Of a stretch of DNA of 36,916 nucleotides, positions 17,540-28,444 are shown piece after piece. The notes below the pieces were generated by a model. The model did not search any database. It saw nothing but the letters and a program-made list of their open reading frames with translations, and was not told where the DNA came from. How positions within the stretch are numbered: position 1 is the first letter of the stretch; the number at the start of each line of letters is the position of its first letter. The stretch is from the NCBI GenBank assembly GCA_005798825.1, contig SYIL01000040.1, forward strand, positions 1 through 36,916, read 5' to 3'. Origin of the DNA: Bacteroidota bacterium. GTDB taxonomy: Bacteria > Bacteroidota > Bacteroidia > NS11-12g > UBA955. A program made the translations under genes and the position numbers.

Positions 17540-17920
17540 AGTTTGAATCAAATTCAGGGGTTTTGTGTGGTGTAATAAAATGCGTATTCAGTGAAATTCG
17601 GCCAATGCAAAAGACAGTACAAAGAACATACATTTTTCTAATTTTTGACTTGAAGCGATTTCAAATGCGATTGTTTCGATTTTTAGTGGAGTGTCTATTT
17701 TTTCATTCAAATGCAACTTATTAGTAAGCAACATGATGCATGAAGAAGCTTGTTTTTATTGACTCCTAGTGTTTTCAACACCCTGAATCTATTGACAGCA
17801 AGGGTTTGCCGTATTTGTGTGGAAAACATCTTTTAAAATCTTTTGAGCACTACAATACATTTGTTGTTCACAGTAAAATTTTATGCAGTAAAAACAATTA
17901 GCATACCAATCGATTATACA
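17540..17920. other. 381-bp intergenic region upstream of nrdJ
   Basis: No convincing gene. It holds a TACATTTG -7 box (17856-17863) and a small inverted repeat GTGTT-TTC-AACAC at 17769-17781. I looked for a cobalamin riboswitch (B12-box core) because the downstream reductase needs B12, and for an NrdR-type 16-bp palindrome, and saw neither. AT-rich throughout. Confidence 0.6.
17856..17863 (+). promoter_or_regulatory. -7 box TACATTTG upstream of nrdJ
   Basis: Exact TAnnTTTG match, 57 nt before the ATG at 17921, giving a leader of about 50 nt, longer than most in this window. No clear -33 element. The box lies downstream of the TTG at 17843 that would open a longer frame, so that TTG is unlikely to be the start. 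Confidence 0.4.
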
Positions 17921-20900
17921 ATGAGCCAGCAAAAAGTAAACAACAAAGGGTTAAATTTTACCCGTCAAAACACCCTCGAAGGAGTTTCTCCCTACAAACA
18001 ATTCAATTACGATTACCGTACATCAGTGATAAAAAAACCCGATGGAAGTATTGTCTTTGAGATGAAAAACGTTGAGGTTCCAGAAGGATGGAGTCAGGTG
18101 GCTACGGATATTTTGGCTCAGAAATATTTGCGCAAGGCGGGTGTACCCCAAGAAGATGGTAGTTTGGGTTGTGAAACTTCTGTAAACCAAGTGGTTCATC
18201 GTTTGGCCGATTGTTGGAAATCGTGGGGTGAGAAGCATGCCTATTTTGAAACGAGTACCGATGCACAGGTTTTTTATGAAGAGTTGGTATTTTCATTGTT
18301 AAACCAAGAATCAGCCCCCAATTCTCCCCAGTGGTTTAACACGGGTTTGCACAATAGTTATGCGATTACGGGAAAACCTCAAGGGCACTATTTTGTAGAT
18401 CCCGAAACCGAAAAATTGTCGAAAAGCACCTCAGCATATGAACGTCCTCAGCCCCATGCCTGTTTTATCTTGTCTGTTGATGACGACTTGGTAAATGAGG
18501 GTGGAATCATGGATTTATGGGTTCGTGAAGCCAGAATCTTTAAATATGGATCGGGTGTAGGAACCAATTACAGCCGTATTCGCGGCAGTGGAGAAAAGTT
18601 GAGTGGTGGTGGAACCAGTTCGGGTTTAATGAGTTTTTTGAAAATTGGAGACCGCGCTGCGGGTGCTATAAAAAGTGGAGGAACCACACGGCGTGCTGCC
18701 AAAATGGTTTGTTTAGACCTTGATCATCCCGAATGCATGACTTTTATCAAATGGAAGAGTGAGGAAGAGAAAAAAGTGGCCTCTTTGATAAAAGATGGCT
18801 ACTCTAACGACTATGAAGGCGAAGCATACAATACCGTATCCGGACAAAATAGCAACAATTCTTTGCGGATTCCCAATAAGTTCTTTCACAATCTAGAGAA
18901 GGGCGAAGACTGGGATTTTACGGCGCGATCTACGGGTGAGGTGATGCATTCTTTGCCGGCCAGTGAAGTTTGGGACGCCATCGGAAATGCTGCATGGGCT
19001 TGTGCAGATCCGGGAGTTCAATACGATGATTCGATCAACGATTGGCATACATGCCCGGAAGGGGGCCGCATCAATGCTTCAAATCCTTGCAGTGAATATA
19101 TGTTCCTAGACAATACGGCTTGTAATTTGGCGTCTCTCAACTTGCGTAAGTTTTTCAACGAAGAAACCAAACAATTTGATATTGAAAAATTAGAATATTC
19201 CACCCGTCTGTGGACGACCGTATTGGAAATTTCGGTGTTGATGGCACAATTTCCAAGTAAAGAAGTGGCTCAATTGAGTTACGATTACCGCACATTGGGC
19301 TTGGGATATGCCAATATGGGCTCTGTGTTGATGAGTGCAGGGATTCCTTACGATAGCTCAGAAGCCAATGCAATCTGTGGTGCTGTTTCAGCGATATTAA
19401 CCGGAATATCCTATGCTACATCTGCTGAAATGGCGGCAGTAAAAGGCCCATTCCGTATGTATGAAAAGAATAAAAAGCACATGCTTCGCGTTGTTCGTAA
19501 CCACCGCTATGCAGCCTATAATACGCCTTTGGCTTTTGAAGGTCTTGGTATAAATCCAGTTTGTTTAGATGAAAAAAATTGCCCAGATTATTTGTTAAAT
19601 GCTGCCTGCAATGCCTGGGATAAAACTGTTCAGTGGGGCGAGAAATATGGATTCCGCAATGCGCAGTCTACCGTTATTGCGCCAACTGGAACCATTGGTC
19701 TTTTGATGGATTGTGACACCACCGGTATTGAGCCCGATTTTGCCTTGGTTAAATACAAGAAGCTTTCGGGCGGTGGGTACTTTAAAATTGTGAACCAAAC
19801 TGTACCTATAGCCTTAAAGCACCTTGGATATGATGAAACCCAAACCCAAGAAATTGTGAACTATGCAAAAGGCCACCAAACTTTTGTTGGGGCCCCGCAT
19901 ATTAACCATGAAAGTTTAACGGCATTGGGATTCAATGAAACCGACTTGGATAAGATCGAGTCAGAAGCGCCAATGGCATTTGAAATTGGGTATGTATTTA
20001 ACCAATATTCTTTGGGAGAAGAAACCCTCAAACGCCTTGATTTTAGCCCTGAACAATATAATAATCCCCGATTTAATATGTTGTTAGCCCTTGGATTTAG
20101 CAAAGACCAAGTGACTGAATGCAATGATTATGTATCCGGGACAATGACCATTGAGGGGGCACCTCACCTGAAAGAAGAGCATTATCCTGTCTTTGATTGT
20201 GCCAATAAATGTGGTAACAAAGGCGTTCGTTTTATCCCTGCCGCGGCGCACATACGAATGATGGCTGCCGCCCAGCCTTTTATTTCTGGTGCGATTAGTA
20301 AAACAATTAACTTACCCAATGAAGCCAGCGTCGATGAAATCAAAGAATGTTATAAATTGAGTTGGTCTTTGGGATTGAAAGCCAATGCTATTTATCGCGA
20401 TGGTTCTAAGCTCAGCCAACCCCTCAGCAATAAATCTGAAACAGCCGATGACAATAAGGAAGAAGCCAATACCCGTTCTGACAATGCCATCGGGGGAAGC
20501 ACAGTGCTCCACAATGCGGGTGAGTTTACCCCAGAAATGGTTTTGGAAGCCGCAAAGCGCATATTAAATGAAAGTACCGATACCAAATTTAAACGCCAAC
20601 TCTCAAACATCGTTGAGAAAAAACGCTTGCCCAATCGCAGAAATGGATTTACCCAAAAGGGCCGTGTAGGTGGGCAAACAATTTTTGTACGCACGGGGGA
20701 ATATGACGACGGCACCTTGGGTGAAATTTTTATCGATATGCACAAAGAAGGAGCAAGTTTCCGTAGTTTGATGAACTGCTTTTCAATAGCCGTCTCGGTG
20801 GGATTGCAATATGGAGTTCCATTGGAAGAGTTCGTAGATAAATTTGCTTTTACTCGGTTTGAGCCCAGCGGCATGGTAGAAGGCCATCCCAATGTAAAGA

Positions 20901-21274
20901 ATGCCACCTCAATTGTCGATTATATTTTTAGATTATTGGGCTTCGAATACTTGCGCCGCGAAGATTTGGTTCAAATAAAACCCATTGATTTGCGTGCACC
21001 TGAAATAGCAGAAACACCCGTAATTAGTGAATTTAGACCCAGCTTTAATCCTGAACCTGCACCCATTGTCTCTACCATTGTCTCGAATACAGATTTGCCG
21101 GTTGCCGAAGCCATGTCGGCTCCAGAGCCCTTGGTAAGCAAGAAAGACATGCAAGATTATTTGCGTGAGATTCAAACAGATGCACCTTCTTGCAATGTTT
21201 GTGGTCACATTACTGTTCGCAGTGGCGTTTGTTATAAATGCCTGAACTGTGGAAACAGTTTGGGTTGCAGTTAA
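17921..21274 (+). CDS. nrdJ: Adenosylcobalamin-dependent (class II) ribonucleotide reductase
   Basis: 1117 aa from ATG 17921 ([13 protein letters not shown]). It has the long NrdJ layout: an N-terminal ATP-cone-less start with [39 protein letters not shown], the large catalytic barrel with [15 protein letters not shown] and [35 protein letters not shown], and the active-site loop NPCSE (N388, C390, E392; C390 forms the thiyl radical). [24 protein letters not shown] and a late insertion follow. The C-terminal tail has a CxxC...CxxCxxC zinc-ribbon-like end (CNVCG...[13 protein letters not shown]) that carries the reducing cysteines. It reduces ribonucleotides to deoxyribonucleotides without oxygen dependence, using adenosylcobalamin. 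A terminator follows at 21370-21403. No nrdA/B genes are visible here. Confidence 0.95.
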   Translation: MSQQKVNNKGLNFTRQNTLEGVSPYKQFNYDYRTSVIKKPDGSIVFEMKNVEVPEGWSQVATDILAQKYLRKAGVPQEDGSLGCETSVNQVVHRLADCWKSWGEKHAYFETSTDAQVFYEELVFSLLNQESAPNSPQWFNTGLHNSYAITGKPQGHYFVDPETEKLSKSTSAYERPQPHACFILSVDDDLVNEGGIMDLWVREARIFKYGSGVGTNYSRIRGSGEKLSGGGTSSGLMSFLKIGDRAAGAIKSGGTTRRAAKMVCLDLDHPECMTFIKWKSEEEKKVASLIKDGYSNDYEGEAYNTVSGQNSNNSLRIPNKFFHNLEKGEDWDFTARSTGEVMHSLPASEVWDAIGNAAWACADPGVQYDDSINDWHTCPEGGRINASNPCSEYMFLDNTACNLASLNLRKFFNEETKQFDIEKLEYSTRLWTTVLEISVLMAQFPSKEVAQLSYDYRTLGLGYANMGSVLMSAGIPYDSSEANAICGAVSAILTGISYATSAEMAAVKGPFRMYEKNKKHMLRVVRNHRYAAYNTPLAFEGLGINPVCLDEKNCPDYLLNAACNAWDKTVQWGEKYGFRNAQSTVIAPTGTIGLLMDCDTTGIEPDFALVKYKKLSGGGYFKIVNQTVPIALKHLGYDETQTQEIVNYAKGHQTFVGAPHINHESLTALGFNETDLDKIESEAPMAFEIGYVFNQYSLGEETLKRLDFSPEQYNNPRFNMLLALGFSKDQVTECNDYVSGTMTIEGAPHLKEEHYPVFDCANKCGNKGVRFIPAAAHIRMMAAAQPFISGAISKTINLPNEASVDEIKECYKLSWSLGLKANAIYRDGSKLSQPLSNKSETADDNKEEANTRSDNAIGGSTVLHNAGEFTPEMVLEAAKRILNESTDTKFKRQLSNIVEKKRLPNRRNGFTQKGRVGGQTIFVRTGEYDDGTLGEIFIDMHKEGASFRSLMNCFSIAVSVGLQYGVPLEEFVDKFAFTRFEPSGMVEGHPNVKNATSIVDYIFRLLGFEYLRREDLVQIKPIDLRAPEIAETPVISEFRPSFNPEPAPIVSTIVSNTDLPVAEAMSAPEPLVSKKDMQDYLREIQTDAPSCNVCGHITVRSGVCYKCLNCGNSLGCS

Positions 21275-21369
21275 TAGCGCCAAGTAAAAATGTAAAATAT
21301 CAGTTAGAACCTGGGCTTAGGTTTTGGAATTGTGGTGGGTTTGTTTCAATCTGCCTAAACAATATAGGA

Positions 21370-21403
21370 CCAAAAAACCTGCGGTATCGCTGCGGTTTTT
21401 TGG
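21370..21403 (+). terminator. Rho-independent terminator after nrdJ
   Basis: Arms CCAAAAAACC (21370-21379) and GGTTTTTTGG (21394-21403) pair perfectly over 10 bp. An inner GCG/CGC pairing closes around GTAT, with a small internal loop. The T6 run lies in the 3' arm. It separates nrdJ from proS, so proS needs its own promoter. Confidence 0.7.
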
Positions 21404-21449
21404 GCTACCGATACCGTGAAAATTATCAAAACCCTCGGTTCAAAAGAAT

Positions 21450-21457
21450 TAACTTTG
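21450..21457 (+). promoter_or_regulatory. -7 box TAACTTTG for proS
   Basis: Exact TAnnTTTG match ending 15 nt before the proS ATG at 21473, leader about 11 nt. It is downstream of the nrdJ terminator. An out-of-frame ATG at 21460 lies in between. Confidence 0.5.
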
Positions 21458-21472
21458 CAATGAGTTTAACCT

Positions 21473-22951
21473 ATGGCTTTTGTAAAAGTAAAACGCAGCG
21501 AAAATTATAGCGAATGGTATAATAACCTGGTTAAAAATGCCGACATGGCCGAACACAGTGCGGTGAAAGGCTGTATGGTTATTAAACCCTACGGGTATGC
21601 CATTTGGGAAAAAATGCAAGCCCAACTAGATTTTATGTTCAAGGAAACAGGTCATTCGAATGCCTATTTTCCTTTGTTTGTGCCCAAAAGTTTGTTTGAG
21701 AAAGAAGAAAAAAATGCGGCTGGATTTGCCAAAGAATGTGCCGTTGTTACCCACTATCGTCTTAAATCGAACCCAGATAAAGAGGGATCGTTGATGGTTG
21801 ATCCAGAGAGTAAATTGGAAGAAGAATTGGTGGTACGCCCAACCTCTGAAGCCATTATTTGGAATACCTATAAAAATTGGATTCAAAGCTACCGAGACCT
21901 CCCTATTTTGATTAACCAATGGGCCAATGTAGTTCGTTGGGAAATGCGCACACGTCTGTTTCTAAGGACGGCTGAATTTTTGTGGCAAGAAGGCCATACA
22001 GCCCACGCTACAAGAGATGAGGCCTTGGAAGAAACAAAAAAAATGCTCAATGTGTATGTCGAATTTTCAGAAAATTATATGGCAATTCCGGTCATTCAGG
22101 GAATTAAAACAGAGAATGAGCGGTTTGCCGGTGCCGACGATACCTATACCATTGAAGGCATGATGCAGGATGGGAAGGCGCTACAAATGGGTACAAGTCA
22201 TTTTTTGGGACAGAATTTTGCAAAGGCCTTCGACGTAAAATTTCAGAGCAAAGAGGGCAAACTAGAATATGTTTGGGCCAGCAGTTGGGGTGTTTCGACC
22301 AGGCTTATGGGCGCGCTTATTATGGTTCATAGCGATGATGAAGGATTGGTTTTGCCGCCCAAATTGGCACCCATTCACGTGGTTATTATTCCGGTTTACC
22401 GCAGCGAAGAGGAAATGCAAAGCATTGCTGCTGCAATGAAGCCCTTGATGGCAACGTTAAAATCGAGTGGTTATACCGTAAAATTGGATGATCGTGATAC
22501 CTATAAACCTGGCTATAAGTTTGCAGAATGGGAGCTGAAGGGTGTACCGGTTCGGATTGCTGTGGGTCCGCGTGACCTGGATTCTAAAACTGCCGAAGTG
22601 GTTCGTCGTGATACCAAAGAAAAATCCATCGTTCCGATGGCCAATTTGCACACCCATATTTGCACACTGTTGTTGGATATTCAAGAGAATTTATACCGCC
22701 GCGCCGCGCAATTCCGTTCTGAGAAAACATTCTTTGCCAATAATTGGGATGAATTTTTGGAAGTAGTCAATGTAAAAGAAGGATTTGCCTTGGCCCACTG
22801 GGATGGGAGTGCCGAAACTGAAGAAAAAATCAAAGAATTAAGCAAGGCAAGTATTCGTTGTATTCCATTAGACCAAATTCAGGAAGAAGGGGTTTGTGTA
22901 TTTTCTGGAAAACCCAGCAAAGGGCGTGTAGTATTCTCAAAAGCCTATTAG
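21473..22951 (+). CDS. proS: Prolyl-tRNA synthetase, archaeal/eukaryote-like short type
   Basis: 492 aa class II aminoacyl-tRNA synthetase. It starts [38 protein letters not shown], typical of type-3 (archaeal-like) ProRS without the YbaK-like editing insertion of the E. coli form. Motif 2 is [28 protein letters not shown] and motif 3 is [31 protein letters not shown]. The anticodon-binding domain follows ([19 protein letters not shown]..., [17 protein letters not shown]). It ends [14 protein letters not shown], with the C-terminal tyrosine typical of this subtype. It charges tRNA-Pro. Convergent with the DMT transporter 14 bp downstream. Confidence 0.96.
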   Translation: MAFVKVKRSENYSEWYNNLVKNADMAEHSAVKGCMVIKPYGYAIWEKMQAQLDFMFKETGHSNAYFPLFVPKSLFEKEEKNAAGFAKECAVVTHYRLKSNPDKEGSLMVDPESKLEEELVVRPTSEAIIWNTYKNWIQSYRDLPILINQWANVVRWEMRTRLFLRTAEFLWQEGHTAHATRDEALEETKKMLNVYVEFSENYMAIPVIQGIKTENERFAGADDTYTIEGMMQDGKALQMGTSHFLGQNFAKAFDVKFQSKEGKLEYVWASSWGVSTRLMGALIMVHSDDEGLVLPPKLAPIHVVIIPVYRSEEEMQSIAAAMKPLMATLKSSGYTVKLDDRDTYKPGYKFAEWELKGVPVRIAVGPRDLDSKTAEVVRRDTKEKSIVPMANLHTHICTLLLDIQENLYRRAAQFRSEKTFFANNWDEFLEVVNVKEGFALAHWDGSAETEEKIKELSKASIRCIPLDQIQEEGVCVFSGKPSKGRVVFSKAY

Positions 22952-22965
22952 GTAATCTATGTTCA

Positions 22966-23910
22966 TCAAACTTTTCTGGACAACCAGGCTTGCGCAAATA
23001 TGGCCAATACAATAATGCTTGCGCCAATGTAGAAATAGGAGTTGAGTGATTCATTTTCATGAAATATCAAGGCTCCCAGAATTATACCATAGATGGGTTC
23101 TAAATTCACAGTTAGGTTACAGGTGAAAGCACTCAAATACTGCAGAGAATAAGTTCCCAGGTAGAAGGTTAGATTGGTGCAAACCAAAGCCAAAACAAGC
23201 ACCCAAATGCCGTCCCATTCCCCGGTGCTAAGGGTATTCAGACTCAAAAGATGGATGTCTACACTAGGCCAGAAATAGCAAGGATTTTCGGCAATAAAAG
23301 GAAGAATTGCAGTGAGTAAAATCGCACCTGAAATCATTTCAAGTGTTGAAATAGCCAAGGCGGGGGCTTTGTTAATGTGCTGTTTATTCAAAATGGTAAA
23401 GATTGCAGCCAAAAAAGCACTCAATAATCCTGAAATAATGGCCAAGCCATTTGAAACCCCTTGTACCTTGGGTTGGGGGAGTGATGTGTAAATTAGCAAT
23501 ATACCCAGCATTACAATCACTCCGAGTGCGATGTGTTGCTTCGAAAAGGGTATTTTCATGACAACTGGCTCGATGATTGCCGCAAAAAACGAAGCCGAAC
23601 CAAGACAAGCCAATGTAATTGAAACAGAATTACCCAACTTAATACTACCATAAAATGTAAGCCAGTGGCCACAGACGATGAGGCCGATTCCCAAGAAAAT
23701 TTTGATTGTGTTTAGGGGCAAGACTGTTAACTGTCGCCAAACACTGGGAATGAGAAGATAAACCAGCGCGGTAATGAGCATGCGATGCCATACCAAAGTA
23801 AAGGAGTTGTATGAAATTAGTTTTCCTAATATCGCGGTGAAACCCCAAATAAATACTGCAATATGCAGTGCTAGGAGCGCATTTCCTTTGCTTGTAATTG
23901 GTTTTCCCAT
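22966..23910 (-). CDS. EamA/DMT-superfamily transporter
   Basis: 314 aa, with about ten hydrophobic helices in two EamA repeats. The first repeat has HIAVFIWGFTAILGKLISYNSFTLVWHRMLITALVYLL, typical of EamA N-termini. The second has SAFLAAIFTILNKQHINK and CNLTVNLEPIYGIILGALIFHENESLNSYFYIGASIIV, in which the ...EP.........EN pattern is the usual second-repeat signature. These inner-membrane proteins export amino acids, nucleotide precursors or other metabolites; the substrate cannot be predicted. It lies 67 nt downstream of manC on the same strand and may belong to the kdsD-manC transcript. Confidence 0.87.
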   Translation of the reverse strand: MGKPITSKGNALLALHIAVFIWGFTAILGKLISYNSFTLVWHRMLITALVYLLIPSVWRQLTVLPLNTIKIFLGIGLIVCGHWLTFYGSIKLGNSVSITLACLGSASFFAAIIEPVVMKIPFSKQHIALGVIVMLGILLIYTSLPQPKVQGVSNGLAIISGLLSAFLAAIFTILNKQHINKAPALAISTLEMISGAILLTAILPFIAENPCYFWPSVDIHLLSLNTLSTGEWDGIWVLVLALVCTNLTFYLGTYSLQYLSAFTCNLTVNLEPIYGIILGALIFHENESLNSYFYIGASIIVLAIFAQAWLSRKV

Positions 23911-23977
23911 GCTATATTTTGCTGCGGTTGAAACAAATCTATGGGAAGCAAAAACTGAGTGCGCTAAGCCCCAGCGT

Positions 23978-25060
23978 TTAGTTGTATTTTCCCTTGTAGC
24001 GGTCTTTGATTTCGTTTACAATACTCCGAAGCTCTTGTTCTTTGTCTTTATTCATCACCAGCAATACTTCGTCCGATGCTACAATAACAACATTACTAAG
24101 TCCGTTCACAACAACAGGTTTTTGGGTAGTATTGAAAATGAGTGAATCACCGGTATTGTATGGGTGAATGTGTTTGCCAATGAGGGCATTGTTGTGTTCG
24201 TTGCGGGTATTAACATCCCATAGGCTTTTCCATGTACCCACATCATTCCAACCAAAATTAGATGGTGCAACAAACACTTCACTTTCTTTTTCCAAAACAC
24301 CGTAGTCTATGGAGATATTTTGACACAGGGCATAGGCATTTTCGATTTGCTCGGAATAGTCTTCACTGTCGACAGATATGGTTTCAAAAAGCTGGTGAAT
24401 TTCGGGAAGGTGTGATGCGATGCTTTTCATAATGGCGTTTACGCTCCAAACAAAAATTCCCGCATTCCATAGAAATTCGCCGCTTTCAACAAATGTTTTG
24501 GCAATATCTTCGGTGGGTTTCTCGGTAAAGGTTTTCACTTTAAAAAAGCCATTTTCATTTACTTTTGGGTTAAATTGGATATAGCCATATCCTGTATCAG
24601 GGCGGGTAGGAGTGATGCCCAATGTAACCAATGATTGGCTTTCTGCCGCAAATTCCATGGCTCGTTTGGCCGTTTCAATGAAGGCTATTTCGTTGCTAAT
24701 CAGGTGGTCGCTGGGTGCAACCAGACAAATTGCATCTGGGTTATTTTTGGCGATATGTAGGTTCGACAAGGCAATGCAGGGAGCTGTATTCTTTGCCATA
24801 GGTTCCCATAATATACGAGAAATATCAATTTCGGGGATGTGTTCTTGCACCAATGCCACGTAGGTAAAATTGGTTACGACAAATATATTTTCTTTTGGAA
24901 CCAAATGAGAAAAGCGGGTATAGGTCTGTTTAATGAGCGATTCGCCCGTACCCATAATATCAATAAATTGTTTTGGAAAACTTTTTTTGCTTGCGGGCCA
25001 AAATCGACTTCCGATTCCGCCTGCCATAATCAACACATAGTGGTTTTTATTTACACTCAT
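23978..25060 (-). CDS. manC: Mannose-1-phosphate guanylyltransferase
   Basis: 360 aa. The nucleotidyltransferase start is HYVLIMAGGIGSRFWPASKKSFPKQF (the GGxGSRxWP...PKQ pyrophosphorylase motif near residues 14-30). It continues with VAPSDHLI, the sugar-phosphate binding TGYGYIQF and FTEKPTEDIA, FLWNAGIFVW, and SIDYGVLEKE followed by GWNDVGTWKSLW. It makes GDP-mannose from GTP and mannose-1-phosphate for surface polysaccharides and glycans. It lacks the C-terminal isomerase domain found in bifunctional ManC/AlgA proteins (those are about 470 aa). Its ATG overlaps the stop region of kdsD by 4 nt, so the two are translationally coupled. Confidence 0.95.
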   Translation of the reverse strand: MSVNKNHYVLIMAGGIGSRFWPASKKSFPKQFIDIMGTGESLIKQTYTRFSHLVPKENIFVVTNFTYVALVQEHIPEIDISRILWEPMAKNTAPCIALSNLHIAKNNPDAICLVAPSDHLISNEIAFIETAKRAMEFAAESQSLVTLGITPTRPDTGYGYIQFNPKVNENGFFKVKTFTEKPTEDIAKTFVESGEFLWNAGIFVWSVNAIMKSIASHLPEIHQLFETISVDSEDYSEQIENAYALCQNISIDYGVLEKESEVFVAPSNFGWNDVGTWKSLWDVNTRNEHNNALIGKHIHPYNTGDSLIFNTTQKPVVVNGLSNVVIVASDEVLLVMNKDKEQELRSIVNEIKDRYKGKYN

Positions 25061-26037
25061 ACAATGCCTTCTTTATAAAAGTCGTGCAAATGTACTATTC
25101 CAAAGTAAATACTTTCTTGTGTAACAATGATTTGGGTAATCTTTTTGACTTGCATCATTGTAACTACTTCGCTTGCAAGGGTACCAACGTCTGCCATTGC
25201 AGGGTTATTGCCCATCATATCAGCTGCTGTGAATGAGTCAAAATCGGTGAATTTTTCAAGCATTCTGCGCACATCACCGTCGGTTACGATGCCCAACACT
25301 TTGCTGTGATCATCGACTACAGCAGTCGCTCCCAAACGATTTTTGGTAATGCTGAGTATTACTTCTTTCCAAGGTGCATTGGGTTTCACCTGGGGTTTTT
25401 GGTTTTGTTCTGCAATGTTGCCGCATTCAAGATAAAGCCGTTTACCCAAAGTGCCTCCCGGATGGAATTTAGAAAAATCGTCGCTGTCAAATCCCCGCAT
25501 TTGGATGAGTGCGATGGCCATTGCATCGCCCATTAACAATTGTGCAGTGGTGCTGGTAGTGGGTGCAAGGTTATTGGGACAGGCCTCGGTATCGACACTT
25601 GTATTCAAAACATAATCGGCTGTTTCAGCCAATTTGCTGTGCATATTGCCCACCATTGCTACCAAAATATTCTGGTTGCGTTTAAGCAGTGGAACCAAAG
25701 ATTGGATTTCGGGGGTATTGCCGCTTTTGGAAATGGCAATGACAATATCATTTTTTTGGATCATCCCCAAATCACCATGAATGGCATCGGCAGCATGCAT
25801 AAACAAAGCAGGCTGACCCGTACTATTCATCGTGGCAACAATTTTTTGGGCAATAATGGCGCTTTTACCGATACCGGTTAGGATTGCTCGGCCCTCATTT
25901 TTCAATAATAGTTCTATAACAGATGCAAAATCATCGCCAATAAATCCCCCCAAATGTTGCAAAGATTGCAACTCGCTGTCAATGGCTTGAATGGCATATT
26001 TCTTGATTAATTCGGCCTTACTAGAAGATATTGACAT
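25057..26037 (-). CDS. kdsD: D-arabinose-5-phosphate isomerase (KdsD/KpsF/GutQ family)
   Basis: 326 aa from ATG 26037; the TTG five codons upstream is disfavoured. An N-terminal SIS domain (AILTGIGKSAIIAQKIVATMNSTGQPALFMHAADAIHGDLGMI, AISKSGNTPEI, TTSTTAQLLMGDAMAIAL) is followed by FSKFHPGGTLGKRL, the conserved KdsD joint. Two CBS domains follow (TAVVDDHSKVLGIVTDGDVRRML; ITQIIVTQESIYFGIVHLHD). It isomerises ribulose-5-phosphate to arabinose-5-phosphate, the first step to Kdo of lipopolysaccharide; waaA in this window uses the end product. First gene of a kdsD-manC(-DMT) operon. Confidence 0.94.
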   Translation of the reverse strand: MSISSSKAELIKKYAIQAIDSELQSLQHLGGFIGDDFASVIELLLKNEGRAILTGIGKSAIIAQKIVATMNSTGQPALFMHAADAIHGDLGMIQKNDIVIAISKSGNTPEIQSLVPLLKRNQNILVAMVGNMHSKLAETADYVLNTSVDTEACPNNLAPTTSTTAQLLMGDAMAIALIQMRGFDSDDFSKFHPGGTLGKRLYLECGNIAEQNQKPQVKPNAPWKEVILSITKNRLGATAVVDDHSKVLGIVTDGDVRRMLEKFTDFDSFTAADMMGNNPAMADVGTLASEVVTMMQVKKITQIIVTQESIYFGIVHLHDFYKEGIV

Positions 26038-26181
26038 GTATTTTTGTTGCAAATTAACCTAAAATTTTGCGAGGGTTTGCAAAAATTGAAATTTGTGTTG
26101 AAGTACATCTATTTTTTTTGTATTTTCACATATTGCTAAATTATGAATTCAGTATGTATTATTTTATAACTTTCTGTGGGA

Positions 26182-28386
26182 ATGCCAACAACCGAAGTGG
26201 TTCATAAATTAGAGCCCCGTAAGGTGCTGAAGGAGTTTTTCGGTTTTGATGGTTTCAAAGACAATCAAGAGGCTGTTGTATCTTGTATTTTGGCTAAAAA
26301 AGATTGTTTTGTAATTATGCCAACGGGTGCTGGTAAATCGATGTGCTATCAATTGCCTGCGATGATGATGGAAGGAACCGCCATTGTGATTTCTCCTCTG
26401 ATTGCCTTGATGAAAAACCAGGTCGACAATATTCGAGGATTTGCGAATAAGAGTTCTTTAGCCCATTACCTCAATAGCACTTTGAGCAAAGGCGATCTCT
26501 GTCAGGTGATGAACGATGTGTTGAGTGGTGAAACCAAGCTATTGTATGTTGCACCCGAAACACTCAAAAAGGAAGAAACCATCGATTTGCTCAAACAGGT
26601 TAAAATTTCTTTTGTCGCAGTGGATGAAGCGCATTGTATTTCTGAGTGGGGCCATGATTTTAGACCCGAATATCGCCGTATCAAACAAATGATAAAAGCC
26701 ATTGATGATGTCCCCGTAATGGCCTTGACAGCGACAGCCACACCCAAAGTGCAACAAGATGTTCAAAAAAATCTTGGAATGATGAGTGCCCAGTTGTTTA
26801 AGAGTTCGTTCAATCGCCCCAATTTATTTTACCAGGTTCGTCCCAAAGGCCGCAAGGATACCGTTCACAAAGAAATAATTTCTTTTATCAAGGGGCACCA
26901 CAATTCTAGTGGTATTGTGTATTGTCTGTCGCGAAAGAAAGTAGAAGAAGTAGCAGAAATGCTCAATATGAATGGCATCAAGGCCTTTGCCTACCATGCC
27001 GGACTAGAATCAAAGGTCCGTGTGCAACACCAAGATGCTTTTTTGATGGAAGACTGCAATGTTATTGTTGCCACCATCGCTTTTGGAATGGGCATCGACA
27101 AACCCGATGTTCGCTTTGTTATTCATTACGACGTCCCCAAAAGTTTAGAGGGATTTTACCAAGAAACAGGTAGGGGAGGCCGTGACGGTTTGCAGGGAGA
27201 CTGTTTATTACTTTATAACCCCAGTGACATTGAAAAATTGGAGAAGTTTATGAAGGACAAGCCTGTTGCCGAACAAGAAATTGGCACTTTACTCATCGCG
27301 GAAACAGCTGCCTTTGCCGAAAGCAGTCAATGCCGTCGTAAAATGTTGCTTCACTATTTTGGTGAAATATTCCATGAGAAAAACTGTAATAAAATGTGTG
27401 ACAATTGCGCCCATCCCAAGCCAAAGAAGGATGTTACGCAGGAACTTGTAGTCATGTTAAAAGCCATCGGCAAACTCAAAAACGAACTGTCTATTAGCCA
27501 TTTGGTCAATTATTTTGTAGGAAATAAGACCGATGCGATCAAAGACTATGGCCACAGTGAATTGGCTGATTTTGGATTTGGTAAACACAAAGACAAACTG
27601 TTTTGGAAATCACTGGTTAGATTGGCTTTGGTACAGGGATTTTTGAATAAAAATATCGAAAAATATGGACTTTTGAGTTTGTTGCCCAGTGCCGATGAAT
27701 ATATTCAATCGCCTACCCCCCTTGAAATGGCGGTAGATATAGAATACGAAAGTGTGAACGACGAAGATTTTGAATATTTCAAGGCTGAGAGTATTTGTGA
27801 TGAAGAGTTATTTTCTCACCTAAAGGATTTGCGTCGAAAGGTTGCCAAAGAGAAAGGTTTGCCGCCCTACGTGATTTTTCAAGACCCCAGTCTCGAAGAT
27901 ATGGCCACAAAATACCCCATTACCCTCGAAGAACTTAGCAATATTAATGGTGTTGGCAAAAACAAAGCAAGCAAATTTGGAGAGCCTTTTGTGGAGTATA
28001 TTGCCAAATTTGTGTTGGAAAACAACATCGAACGTCAACAAGATATTGTTCTTAAGGGCAATTCAGAGCGTTCGGCCAAGCGGGTCAATATTATACTTAA
28101 TGTCGATAAAAAAGTTGATTTGCCCGTTATTTCTAAACAGTTGGGGATTAGTTTTGACGAATTGTTACAGGAATTAAACCAAATTGTCAATTCGGGTACA
28201 AAACTCAATTTACGTTATTTTTTCAATGAGTTTTTGGAGGAAGAATTGCAAAATGAAATCACGGCCTATTTTCGTTCGATGGAAATAGCCGATGTCGATG
28301 CTGCTGTCGATTATTTCGATGGAGAATATAGCCACGAAGAATTGGAAATCATGCACATTCAATTCTTGAGTGATGTAGGCAACTAA
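26182..28386 (+). CDS. recQ: ATP-dependent DNA helicase RecQ
   Basis: 734 aa from ATG 26182; a GTG two codons earlier is possible. Superfamily-2 helicase motifs: the Q-like KDNQEAVVSCIL, Walker A MPTGAGKSMCYQLPA (46 onward), DEAH box VDEAHCISEWGHDFRPEY, TATATPKV, and motif VI QETGRGGRDG. The RecQ zinc-binding part is SSQCRRKMLLHYF...CNKMCDNCAHP, followed by a winged helix. An HRDC domain spans about 530-610 (LRRKVAKEKGLPPYVIFQDPSLEDMA...LSNINGVGKNKASKFG). About 100 further residues resemble the helix-turn-helix tail seen in Bacteroidota RecQ. It unwinds DNA in 3'-5' direction for repair of stalled forks. Confidence 0.96.
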   Translation: MPTTEVVHKLEPRKVLKEFFGFDGFKDNQEAVVSCILAKKDCFVIMPTGAGKSMCYQLPAMMMEGTAIVISPLIALMKNQVDNIRGFANKSSLAHYLNSTLSKGDLCQVMNDVLSGETKLLYVAPETLKKEETIDLLKQVKISFVAVDEAHCISEWGHDFRPEYRRIKQMIKAIDDVPVMALTATATPKVQQDVQKNLGMMSAQLFKSSFNRPNLFYQVRPKGRKDTVHKEIISFIKGHHNSSGIVYCLSRKKVEEVAEMLNMNGIKAFAYHAGLESKVRVQHQDAFLMEDCNVIVATIAFGMGIDKPDVRFVIHYDVPKSLEGFYQETGRGGRDGLQGDCLLLYNPSDIEKLEKFMKDKPVAEQEIGTLLIAETAAFAESSQCRRKMLLHYFGEIFHEKNCNKMCDNCAHPKPKKDVTQELVVMLKAIGKLKNELSISHLVNYFVGNKTDAIKDYGHSELADFGFGKHKDKLFWKSLVRLALVQGFLNKNIEKYGLLSLLPSADEYIQSPTPLEMAVDIEYESVNDEDFEYFKAESICDEELFSHLKDLRRKVAKEKGLPPYVIFQDPSLEDMATKYPITLEELSNINGVGKNKASKFGEPFVEYIAKFVLENNIERQQDIVLKGNSERSAKRVNIILNVDKKVDLPVISKQLGISFDELLQELNQIVNSGTKLNLRYFFNEFLEEELQNEITAYFRSMEIADVDAAVDYFDGEYSHEELEIMHIQFLSDVGN

Positions 28387-28444
28387 AACCCCCTCGCCAG
28401 AAATTGCATGAGTTTTTTGTTACCTTGCAAAATATAGAACCCCC

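Noticed and set aside
17540-17920. Cobalamin riboswitch before nrdJ
   Set aside because: The B12-box core sequence is absent on the plus strand and no matching multi-helix layout was seen by eye.
20392-20907. 171-aa minus-strand open frame inside nrdJ
   Set aside because: Antisense to the conserved C-terminal part of nrdJ; composition reflects the codon pattern of the real gene.
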